Shown here piece after piece: positions 46,182 to 53,924 of a DNA stretch of 64,000 nt. Under the pieces are notes generated by a model that saw nothing but the letters and a program-made list of their open reading frames with translations, did not search any database and was not told the DNA's origin. The stretch's first letter is position 1. Each line of letters starts with the position of its first letter. The stretch lies in assembly GCF_002741055.1 (NCBI RefSeq), contig NZ_CP016809.1, forward strand, positions 4,814,501-4,878,500, given 5' to 3'. The translations under genes and the position numbers were made by a program. The stretch comes from Paenibacillus ihbetae (GTDB taxonomy: Bacteria; Bacillota; Bacilli; Paenibacillales; Paenibacillaceae).

Positions 46182-46217
46182 CCTAAGAAAATTAGGTATT
46201 ATACCTAAAAATTTTAG
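46182..46217 (-). promoter_or_regulatory. Paired palindromes around a -10 box for the GH43 gene
   Basis: CCTAAGAAAATTAGG (46182-46196) and CTAAAAATTTTAG (46205-46217) flank TATAAT read on the minus strand (46203-46198). The repeated CTAA-N5-TTAG form suggests a dedicated repressor. Confidence 0.55.
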
Positions 46218-46290
46218 ATCTTCTCGGAAGAAGGAGGAATCATCGTCCCGACCATTGGCGACGAGGCAGAATCCAATGGGAGGTTAATCT

Positions 46291-47646
46291 TTAAAGATAA
46301 GACAGAAACAGCGTGGCGATGCCAAAATAGATGATCAGGGACAAAATATCGTTAATCGTCGTAATCAGCGGGCCCGAGGCGACAGCCGGATCGACGCGGA
46401 GCTTGAACAGGATGAGCGGTATGACGGTTCCCGCCATGGTGCCGACGATGAGAGTGGCAATGAGCGAGCTGCCGACAACCAGTCCCAGATATAAATTTCC
46501 CTGCCAGATGTACGCGATCACTGCGATGAATATGCCGCAGATCACCCCGATCATCATGCCTACCTTCAGCTCACGGGCCAGCAGCCGGACGACAACCGGT
46601 CTGGACAGTTCCTTCGTTGCCAGGCCCCGAATGATGACGGCCAGCGACTGGGTTCCCGTGTTCCCGGTCATGCCGGCGATCATCGGCATGAAGAAGGCCA
46701 GGGCGACAACGTGTTCAAGGGTTTCCTCGAATACGGAAATGATCGTCCCCGAGATCAGTCCGATGAAGAGCAGCAGAATCAGCCAAGGCAATCGCCGCGC
46801 AGCCGCGATGACGGCCTTCGTATTGAAATCGATGGATTTGCTCCCTGTGGCATTCATCTTCTGAATGTCCTCGTCGGCTTCCCGGACAATGACATCGAGA
46901 ATATCATCAACGGTAATGATTCCGACCAGCGTTCCGTCTGATTCAACGACCGGAATAGCTACAAGGTCATATTTTTGAATAAGCTGCGCAACCTCCTCCT
47001 GGTCTGCATCGACAGGCACGGACAGCACACGGCCGTTCATAATATCCACGATGGTTTCATCGGGGTCCGCCAGGATGAGGGAGCGGTAGGATACGACTCC
47101 CGCCAGTTTCCGCTCCTGATCGATCACATACAAATAGTTAATGGTTTCGGCAATGGAGACAAAGGCCTTCAGCTTCTGAACGACTTCGGAGACCGTATAG
47201 TGCTGGGGGATCCAAACATACCTGTTGGTCATAATGCGACCCGCTGTTTCCGGCGGGAATTTCATGATGTTCTGGACGAATTGCGACTCCTCGTCACGCA
47301 TGCCCCTCATCAGCTCTTCTTTTTGCTCTTGTGACAGCTCACCCAGCAAGATGGCTAAATCATCATTGTCCATGAGATCCAGGATGATAGCGGTCTTCTC
47401 CTGATCCAATCTGCCCAGAACATCAATTTGCTGGTCGTGCTCCATTTCTTGGAGCATATCGGCAAGCTGATCCTCGTTCAGGAACTGCAGGAAGCGGGCT
47501 TGCTCCGTATCGCTGAGATGACTGTGGATTCTCGCCAGATCATATGGGAGAAACTCATCGATGATTCTCTGAAAATCAGTCGACGTATTGGCTTTCAGGC
47601 TCTCTTTAATTTCCGGTATCCATTGCTCCAAGGTTCGAGCATTCAC
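46291..47646 (-). CDS. mgtE: Magnesium transporter MgtE
   Basis: 451 residues, the usual MgtE length. Cytoplasmic N domain of superhelical repeats (QFLNEDQLADMLQEMEHDQQIDVLGRLDQEK), two CBS domains (PPETAGRIMTNRYVWIPQHYTVSEV; VDDILDVIVREADED), a plug helix and five membrane helices (GTQSLAVIIRGLATKE; ASGPLITTINDILSLIIYFGIA). It is a Mg2+ channel gated by cytoplasmic Mg2+ through the N and CBS domains. GTG 47646 is preferred over an upstream ATG at 47688 because AAAGGGGG lies 8 bases before it. No M-box riboswitch is apparent upstream. Confidence 0.95.
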   Translation of the reverse strand: MNARTLEQWIPEIKESLKANTSTDFQRIIDEFLPYDLARIHSHLSDTEQARFLQFLNEDQLADMLQEMEHDQQIDVLGRLDQEKTAIILDLMDNDDLAILLGELSQEQKEELMRGMRDEESQFVQNIMKFPPETAGRIMTNRYVWIPQHYTVSEVVQKLKAFVSIAETINYLYVIDQERKLAGVVSYRSLILADPDETIVDIMNGRVLSVPVDADQEEVAQLIQKYDLVAIPVVESDGTLVGIITVDDILDVIVREADEDIQKMNATGSKSIDFNTKAVIAAARRLPWLILLLFIGLISGTIISVFEETLEHVVALAFFMPMIAGMTGNTGTQSLAVIIRGLATKELSRPVVVRLLARELKVGMMIGVICGIFIAVIAYIWQGNLYLGLVVGSSLIATLIVGTMAGTVIPLILFKLRVDPAVASGPLITTINDILSLIIYFGIATLFLSYL

Positions 47647-47861
47647 AACAACTATTCCCCCTTTCCCTCCATCCGGATCATGATGCATTGATTACGTATT
47701 ATAGGGTTCACCATCACGACTTGTTCTTAAACAGTCCAGGTCCAGCAACCGTCCAAAACAAAACAGGAAACTGGCAGGGAAGAGAATCTGCCAGCAGTTG
47801 CAAGCGATTTCAATTTCAAATAGAATATAGGCGCATGAATTAACGAGTAGGGGTGAGGAGA

Positions 47862-48782
47862 TTGAAGTACAGACGTCTCGGCAAAACGGAACTGAAGGTA
47901 TCGGTAGTCGGCGTGGGAACATGGCAATTTGGCGGTGATTGGGGAAAGGACTTCAACCAAAAGGAAGTCGACGCCATCTTAAACCGTGCGAAGGAGCTCG
48001 GCATTAACTTGCTGGATACCGCAGAATGTTACGGACCGCATCATATGTCCGAAAAATTTATCGGTGATTTCTTGTCGCGGGACCGCCGCGAGGATTGGGT
48101 GATCGCCTCCAAGTTCGGCCATAGATGGCATGAGCATTGGGAGGAAGCCTGGGATGCGGAGCAGATCCGGATTCAGCTCGAGGAATCCCTTAAAGCACTG
48201 CGTACGGATTACATCGACCTGTATCAATTTCACTCCGGCTCCGATGAAGTGTTCAACAATGACGACATGTGGACGATCCTGGACAAGCAGGTCCAGGCGG
48301 GAAAGATTCGTCATCTGGGTATTTCCATCGGAAGCAATACAAACCTGTATCAAACCGACAAGGCGACGGAGCTTAATGCCAAGGCTATTCAGGTCGTCTA
48401 TAATCGTCTCGATCAAGCGCCGGAGGAAGAGGTCCTTCCTTCATGCTTGCGGCAGGATCTCGGGGTGTTGGCGAGAGTTCCGCTTGCAAGCGGGTACCTG
48501 AGCGGGAAGTACAAGCCGGGGACGGTATTCAGCGACAATGTGCGCAAGAACCGTGATCAGGACGAGATTAATGCCAAGCTGAAGCTTGTGGAAGAGATTC
48601 GCAGGAATGAAGTGCCGGAGGGCGTTCCAATGGCCGAGTGGGCATTGGCCTGGTGCTTGAAGCATCCGGCCGTCAGCTGTGTCATTCCCGGCTGCAAGAG
48701 CGTCGAGCAGGTTGAGATGAACGCGAGAGCGGCAGAGCTGGATATGGTCGGCGACGACCATCCCGGAGCGTGGAAATCATAA
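47862..48782 (+). CDS. Aldo/keto reductase
   Basis: 306 residues with an (alpha/beta)8 AKR pattern. NADPH-linked carbonyl reduction residues are visible: Asp/Tyr in LLDTAECYGPHHMSEKFIG, Lys in VIASKFGHRW, His in IDLYQFHSGS; the cofactor-binding C-terminus is CVIPGCKSVEQVEMNARAAEL. The substrate is unknown; stress-related general AKRs are commonest in Bacilli. TTG 47862 is chosen because AGGGGTGA precedes it by 5-8 bases and the protein then starts LKYRRLGKTEL as in relatives; GTG 47853 is possible. Confidence 0.9.
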   Translation: MKYRRLGKTELKVSVVGVGTWQFGGDWGKDFNQKEVDAILNRAKELGINLLDTAECYGPHHMSEKFIGDFLSRDRREDWVIASKFGHRWHEHWEEAWDAEQIRIQLEESLKALRTDYIDLYQFHSGSDEVFNNDDMWTILDKQVQAGKIRHLGISIGSNTNLYQTDKATELNAKAIQVVYNRLDQAPEEEVLPSCLRQDLGVLARVPLASGYLSGKYKPGTVFSDNVRKNRDQDEINAKLKLVEEIRRNEVPEGVPMAEWALAWCLKHPAVSCVIPGCKSVEQVEMNARAAELDMVGDDHPGAWKS

Positions 48783-48858
48783 TAGCGATAAATCGAATAT
48801 GAATTACCGGGTCCGCCACGGTGTTATAAGTGACTTGTTGATGCGGTAGTAAGCAAGA

Positions 48859-48887
48859 AAAACACGCCTTTTCGGGCGTGTTTTTTG
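48859..48887 (+). terminator. Terminator after the aldo/keto reductase gene
   Basis: AAACACGCC and GGGCGTGTTT around a short TTTTC loop, followed by T6. Confidence 0.88.
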
Positions 48888-49022
48888 CTGGATTCATCCC
48901 CCGCAGCCCGTATATGATTTCTATCATTTTGAGGGGACTGGCTAGGATGATAGACGCTAACCGACAGATTTTGCTATAGTTATGTTATCTTATATAGCTC
49001 GAGATTTTCGGGGAGGAACCAG

Positions 49023-49979
49023 ATGAAGCCCATTAATCAACTTAGCATACAAGACGAATTCGTTGGATTTTACTTATTGAAGGAGCTCAACCTCAGGCAA
49101 ACGAACGGCACGCCGCCAAAGGACTATTTCGACATCATCCTGTCGGATTCGAGCGGCCAGATATCAGCCAAGTATTGGGACGTGTCGATTCAGGATAAAG
49201 AAACGTTCTTTCCAATGCAGCTGGTCAAAATCCGGGGAACCGTCCTAAGCTACCGGGATCAGCCACAGGTAAAAATCAGCCGGATCCGCAAAGCGACCGA
49301 AGAGGACGGGGTATCGATCACCGATTATGTCAGGGCTGCGCCCATTCGGCCCGTTGATTTACTGCATACGATCAAGCTGGCAATCCAGGATATTTCGAAT
49401 CCGGAAGTCAAGCTGATCGTACAGTATTGCGTGGACAAGGTGGAGGAGAAGCTGATGCATTATCCTGCTGCCAAAACCTATCATCACGCCTATTTTGCCG
49501 GCTTGGCCTACCATATTGTGCGCATGCTCGAGATTGGCGATTTCATCTGCAGGCAGCGGCCTTTCCTGAAGCCGGATCTCATCAAGGCCGGCATCATTCT
49601 GCATGATATCGCGAAACCCGAAGAGATGATTGCACAGATGGGCGTCGTGACGGACTACAGCAATCAGGGCAAGCTGATCGGTCATATCGTCCTGGCATCC
49701 AACTGGATCGTCGAGGCCGCCATCGCGCATCATATTCCGCTTGAATCCGAGGTCGTACTTGGACTGCAGCATTTGGTCCTGTCGCATCATAATCTGGGAG
49801 AGTGGGGAAGCCCGGTTCAGCCGCAGACCGCCGAAGCGGTCGCGCTTCATCATATCGACCTGCTGGACGCCAAGCTGCAGATGGTAGAGGATGCGCTCGA
49901 TACGACGGCCGAGAGCGAGCCGTGGACGCAGATGGTGCGGGGGCTGGACAATAAAGCGATCTATCGGCTTAAGGTCTAG
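49023..49979 (+). CDS. yhaM: 3'-5' exoribonuclease YhaM family protein
   Basis: 318 residues, close to B. subtilis YhaM. An N-terminal OB-fold nucleic-acid-binding domain (about 15-90: YFDIILSDSSGQISAKYWD) is followed by an HD hydrolase domain whose metal ligands lie in TYHHAYFAGLAYH, IILHDIAKPEE and LVLSHHN. It degrades RNA and single-stranded DNA from the 3' end with divalent metals. GGGGAGGAACC precedes the ATG. A single gene, ended by a perfect hairpin shared with the convergent histidine kinase gene. Confidence 0.93.
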   Translation: MKPINQLSIQDEFVGFYLLKELNLRQTNGTPPKDYFDIILSDSSGQISAKYWDVSIQDKETFFPMQLVKIRGTVLSYRDQPQVKISRIRKATEEDGVSITDYVRAAPIRPVDLLHTIKLAIQDISNPEVKLIVQYCVDKVEEKLMHYPAAKTYHHAYFAGLAYHIVRMLEIGDFICRQRPFLKPDLIKAGIILHDIAKPEEMIAQMGVVTDYSNQGKLIGHIVLASNWIVEAAIAHHIPLESEVVLGLQHLVLSHHNLGEWGSPVQPQTAEAVALHHIDLLDAKLQMVEDALDTTAESEPWTQMVRGLDNKAIYRLKV

Positions 49980-49994
49980 TCAGTTCTCCAATTT

Positions 49995-50036
49995 GGACAT
50001 CTCCTAAATCCGTGCGGATTTAGGAGATGTCCTTTT
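49995..50036 (+). terminator. Terminator of yhaM overlapping the 3' end of the kinase gene
   Basis: Perfect 17-bp stem (arms 49995-50011 and 50016-50032) with a GTGC loop, then TTTT. The kinase stop codon at 50020-50022 lies inside the right arm. Confidence 0.88.
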
Positions 50037-51507
50037 GCTGTACGCCGGAGGACTGCACTCCTCCGAGCGGCAGTGAGAAACGGATTACGGCTCCGCCGTT
50101 CACCCGGTTGCCGGCCGTGATAGTCCCGCCATGATGCCCAACCAGCAGCTTGGCGATATACAGGCCAAGCCCCGAGTGGCCCTTTAATCTGGCGGACCGG
50201 CCGGATCCTTGATAGAACGGCTTGAACGTCTGCTCCGGATTTTGCTCGGCGAATCCGGTGCCGTTATCCGCAACCTCCATGGTGATCTGCGTATCTGCAA
50301 TTTCCACACGCCATAGGATGCTCCCGCTTTCAGGCGTATGCCGGATGCTGTTCCCGACCAGATTGTCCAGCACCTGGATGATCCGGCCGGGATCGAAGAC
50401 GACGGGAAGCTTCTTGGCGGTCCGTTCATCCTGGAATTCCGTTCGAAATGAGATGTTCTTATGGCTGCACAGGGCCTCGTAATCAGCCTTTTTCTCATCC
50501 ATGAATTCCCCGATGTCAAGCGCAACCGGGTTCAGGCGAAAGGATACCTGCTCCATTTCCGTGATCGCATTCATGTCTTGCAAAAGATTCGCAGCACGCG
50601 ATGTATTGCGCTTGATCACCTGAACGTACCGGTTCCGCTTCTCCTCATGCTCCTCCCCAATCATCCGCTCCAGGTTTTCGGCGTGGCCCTGAATAATCGT
50701 CAGCGGCGTGCGCAGGTCGTGGGCCAGCGCGGCCAGCATCGTGCTTCGCTCCTGCTCCAATTGCCATTCCCGCTCGATGGAGCGGGCAAGCTCCCGGCGC
50801 ATGTCCTCGAATGCGTGTGCCAGCTGGTTAACCTCGATCACTGAAGAGTCCCCGTCCATGGCGAATTGCAAATCGCGGGCCTTGATCCGTTCCGCTCCCT
50901 GAAGCAGCTGCTGAAGCGGCCCGCCGATGCGCCGGCTAAACCGCCGGCCGTACAGGTACGTGAAGATGGTGATGAATAGGAAAGGGGTCAGGAAAAAAAC
51001 CAACATTCCAAGCGGAACGAACGGATTAAACGAGGGATCCGCCGCGCTTACCTTTAAGGAATAGCCGACCAGCAGCGCTCCGAGCAGCTCGCCACGGTCC
51101 GAAAGCACCGGAAGGTTCTGAATGATTTGGTTGACGCCGCTTTCCGTTTTATTCAATCGGGACACCAAGTCCTGCTGGCTGTGCTCCTCCTTCAGCGTAA
51201 GATTTCCGTATAATGGTTCGCCTGATATAGCCATGACCCTATAAGACAACCCCTCGGAAGGGATGAGTCGCTTAAGCTCAGCCTGTCCCTGACCGTTCAT
51301 GATCGATTCGCCGTTCGTTCGCGCAAACTCAGAGATGGCAGGGATCTGTGCTTCATAGTGATTCGCCGGGAGCAGGACGCCTTGGTTGAATAAATAATTG
51401 AAGAGCAATACAAGCAGCCCCCATGCTGCAAGCGTCGCAAGCAAGCTGCATGTCAGGATGGAGGCGAAATGACGGGCGAACGTGCTCTTGATCGACCGCG
51501 CCTTCAT
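50020..51507 (-). CDS. Sensor histidine kinase, two-component system
   Basis: 495 residues. Two membrane helices (about 11-38 and 163-187) frame an extracellular sensor of about 120 residues; then come a HAMP linker, HisKA with phospho-acceptor His263 (ALAHDLRTPLTIIQGHAENLE), and the ATPase N, G1 and G2 boxes (NLVGNSIRHTP; VADNGTGFAEQ; SGLGLYIAKLLVGHHGG). It phosphorylates the response regulator encoded just upstream, with which it overlaps by 4 bases (ATGA). GGGAAGTG precedes ATG 51507, so the earlier in-frame ATG at 51522 is unlikely. Confidence 0.93.
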   Translation of the reverse strand: MKARSIKSTFARHFASILTCSLLATLAAWGLLVLLFNYLFNQGVLLPANHYEAQIPAISEFARTNGESIMNGQGQAELKRLIPSEGLSYRVMAISGEPLYGNLTLKEEHSQQDLVSRLNKTESGVNQIIQNLPVLSDRGELLGALLVGYSLKVSAADPSFNPFVPLGMLVFFLTPFLFITIFTYLYGRRFSRRIGGPLQQLLQGAERIKARDLQFAMDGDSSVIEVNQLAHAFEDMRRELARSIEREWQLEQERSTMLAALAHDLRTPLTIIQGHAENLERMIGEEHEEKRNRYVQVIKRNTSRAANLLQDMNAITEMEQVSFRLNPVALDIGEFMDEKKADYEALCSHKNISFRTEFQDERTAKKLPVVFDPGRIIQVLDNLVGNSIRHTPESGSILWRVEIADTQITMEVADNGTGFAEQNPEQTFKPFYQGSGRSARLKGHSGLGLYIAKLLVGHHGGTITAGNRVNGGAVIRFSLPLGGVQSSGVQQKDIS

Positions 51508-52202
51508 GCTTTCACTTCCCATTTATAGCCGATGCCCCATACGGTCTGAATATAGGTTCTTTCTCCGGATACAGCGGCGAGCTTGGAGCGGATTTTTTTG
51601 ACATGCTCCGTGATCGTGGCGTCATCGCCCTCAGCATCATATCCCCACAGCTTCTCGTAGATTTGCTCCCGCGTAAAAACCTGTCCCTGATGCATGGCGA
51701 GGAGCTCAAGAATCATGAATTCCTTGTTTGTCAAAACGATCTCCTGTCCGCGGCAGGTTACGGTGCGGCCGAGGCAATCGACCGTTAAAGGCGGAAAGCG
51801 GAGGATGCCCTGCTCCTTCTGCGTGCGGATCCGCTGCTCCCGGCGGAGATGGGCGTGAACTCTCGCCTTCAGCTCAGCAAGGCTGAACGGCTTCAGTAAA
51901 TAATCGTCCCCTCCGGCTGCCAAGCCCCGAATGCGGTCTACCTCGCTTTGGCTTGCGCTCAAAAAGACGATCGGGCAGGTCATCGTTTCCCGGAGCACGC
52001 GGCATACTTCAAAGCCGTTCATATTGGGCATCATCACGTCCAGGATGATCAGGGAGGGCTCAAGCTTACATTGGGCGAGCGCTTCGTGCCCGTTCACTGC
52101 AGTCAGCACATGGTAGCCGTCGAGTTCAAGCGCGTCGCGTATAAATGAAACGATGTCCTCTTCGTCGTCGATAAGCAGAATCGTCTCGTTTAATCCGTTC
52201 AT
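51504..52202 (-). CDS. OmpR-family response regulator
   Basis: 232 residues. Receiver domain with the acidic pair DD at 12-13, phospho-acceptor Asp55 (LIILDVMMPNMNGFEV) and Lys in LLKPFSLAELKARV; then an OmpR/PhoB winged HTH (REQIYEKLWGYDAEGDDATITEHVKKIRSKL). It is activated by the kinase encoded next. GGAGG lies 11 bases before ATG 52202. The divergent DUF418 membrane protein gene starts about 190 bases away and is a possible target; that is inference. Confidence 0.94.
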   Translation of the reverse strand: MNGLNETILLIDDEEDIVSFIRDALELDGYHVLTAVNGHEALAQCKLEPSLIILDVMMPNMNGFEVCRVLRETMTCPIVFLSASQSEVDRIRGLAAGGDDYLLKPFSLAELKARVHAHLRREQRIRTQKEQGILRFPPLTVDCLGRTVTCRGQEIVLTNKEFMILELLAMHQGQVFTREQIYEKLWGYDAEGDDATITEHVKKIRSKLAAVSGERTYIQTVWGIGYKWEVKA

Positions 52203-52395
52203 GTTGTTGTTTTCCTCCAATCGCTAGACTTGCGAGAATCAGGATCTTCATAGTCTATATGGATTTTCTAAAGAAAGAATAAAGAATACCCCGCCGGTTG
52301 AACAAAAACATAGATCCGGCAACAGAATAGCGGACTTTATAGATTCTTTATCATTGTACATTAACCTTGGAATACATGGGTAAGGAGGGAAATGA

Positions 52396-53625
52396 ATGGA
52401 CAAGAATTCGCAACAACGCTTGACGATGATCGACAGTTTGCGAGGGTTGGCATTAGTGGGCATATTTTTAGTCAATATTACGTTCTTTACGACCTCGCTG
52501 CAGACGATCTCCTTCGGCATCGAATTATGGAACGGATGGCTGGATCAAGGACTGATGCTGCTGCGCGGCATTGTGATCGACGGGAAGTTCATCTTGATTT
52601 TTTCTTTTCTGTTCGGCTTCGGCATGGTGCTAATGCAGGAGAGCAGCCGGAGAAAAGGAAGCCGCTTCCATCGATTGTACATCCGCAGGCTGTTGGCCCT
52701 GCTGGCGTTCGGGCTGCTGCACGGCCTGCTGATCTGGTACGGCGACATCCTGACACATTACGCCATTCTGGGATTTGCGCTGCTGCTGTTTCAGCGCTGC
52801 AAGCCGCCTACGCTGCTGATCTGGTCGGCGGCGCTGCTCCTGATCGTTCCTGTCCTGCTGACGGGAGCCAGCCTGCTGTCGCCCGGCAACGGAAGCCAAG
52901 CATTCGAGCCGATTAGCCAGGCGGATGCCCATCGGATAGGGATTTACTTTCAAGAACGCGATGCGGCCATTTACGGCGAGGGTACGTTTCTTCAGATCAC
53001 GGTTCAACGCATCAACGATTACATCGCCTCGTTGTTCAACATGCTCGTCTTTTATCCGCAAATTCTCGGGATGTTTCTGCTGGGTGCTTACTTCTGCAAA
53101 CAGCGGATTCTTCATGATCCGAACGGAAACCGTAAGATTATAGCAAGACTGATTTGGCTTGGGGCGCTCATCGGCCTTCCGCTTCAAGTGATGATGTCGC
53201 TGGCGAAAGGGCTTCCGTCCTGGGTCGAAGCGGCCTCCCTGTTCGTGGGGGCGCCGCTGGTGGCGCTGGCCTATATCGGTGCATTCGCACTTTTATACCA
53301 GAAAAGAGGCTGGAGCAACAAACTGCGCATCCTGTCCCATCCCGGAAAAATGGCCTTCACTAATTATTTGCTTCAATCCGTTATCTGCGGATTGATCTTC
53401 TACGGCTACGGCTTTGGCTGGTTCGGCAAAGTGCCGCCGGCTATGCAAATGCTGCTGGTTATCGTCATCTTCACGCTGCAAACCGTATTCAGTATAGTAT
53501 GGCTAAGACGGTTTCCAATCGGGCCATTGGAATATGTGTGGCGGCTGTTCACATATTGGGGGAGCCCTGTAAAGCGGAGCGGGCAAGACGTATCGCATCC
53601 CCGGCAGCAACGCGGCACCTTATAA
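52396..53625 (+). CDS. DUF418 (YeiB-type) membrane protein
   Basis: 409 residues, about ten membrane helices. The N-terminal segment RLTMIDSLRGLALVGIFLVNI and the C-terminal DUF418 part (GKMAFTNYLLQSVICGLIFYGYGFGWFGK...RRFPIGPLEYVWRLFTYW) identify the family. The fold is related to membrane acyltransferases, but the function is unknown. GGAGGGAA precedes the ATG. It is divergent from a two-component system and ended by a hairpin. Confidence 0.9.
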   Translation: MDKNSQQRLTMIDSLRGLALVGIFLVNITFFTTSLQTISFGIELWNGWLDQGLMLLRGIVIDGKFILIFSFLFGFGMVLMQESSRRKGSRFHRLYIRRLLALLAFGLLHGLLIWYGDILTHYAILGFALLLFQRCKPPTLLIWSAALLLIVPVLLTGASLLSPGNGSQAFEPISQADAHRIGIYFQERDAAIYGEGTFLQITVQRINDYIASLFNMLVFYPQILGMFLLGAYFCKQRILHDPNGNRKIIARLIWLGALIGLPLQVMMSLAKGLPSWVEAASLFVGAPLVALAYIGAFALLYQKRGWSNKLRILSHPGKMAFTNYLLQSVICGLIFYGYGFGWFGKVPPAMQMLLVIVIFTLQTVFSIVWLRRFPIGPLEYVWRLFTYWGSPVKRSGQDVSHPRQQRGTL

Positions 53626-53648
53626 ATTCTTTAACAGGGTTATTTTAC

Positions 53649-53684
53649 GACTCCTCGTCCCTCGCGGCGGGAGTCTCTTTTTTT
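53649..53684 (+). terminator. Terminator after the DUF418 gene
   Basis: GACTCC and GGGAGTC close a 20-bp region rich in G and C, followed by TCTTTTTTT. The stretch to 53924 shows no gene; GGAGGTGG lies before the next ATG. Confidence 0.7.
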
Positions 53685-53924
53685 GACCATACGAAACTAA
53701 AGAGGGGGGCCAATGAAGTCTTCATGGCTTCGAAGCGGTTTGGCTCCCGCTTTTATTTGCTAATAGGAACAAAGGGGAGCCGTATACAGGACAGAAGGCT
53801 CGTTTAAACATGAAAAACGCATTATATAATTTGAAAGTGCACTATCAATATTTAAGATTGGTTGTGCGATCTTGAAAGGATTGCGTTATGATGCTAGGTA
53901 TAACACGATGGAGGTGGATGGGAT

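Noticed and set aside
47689..47852. Possible M-box (magnesium) riboswitch before mgtE
   Set aside because: None of the conserved M-box core segments could be recognised and the leader is short; only a weak promoter-like element is present.
52392..52916. 174-codon frame starting at ATG 52392 overlapping the DUF418 gene
   Set aside because: It lies in another frame of the DUF418 gene, which has clear membrane helices and family motifs; the overlap start is four bases from the true one.
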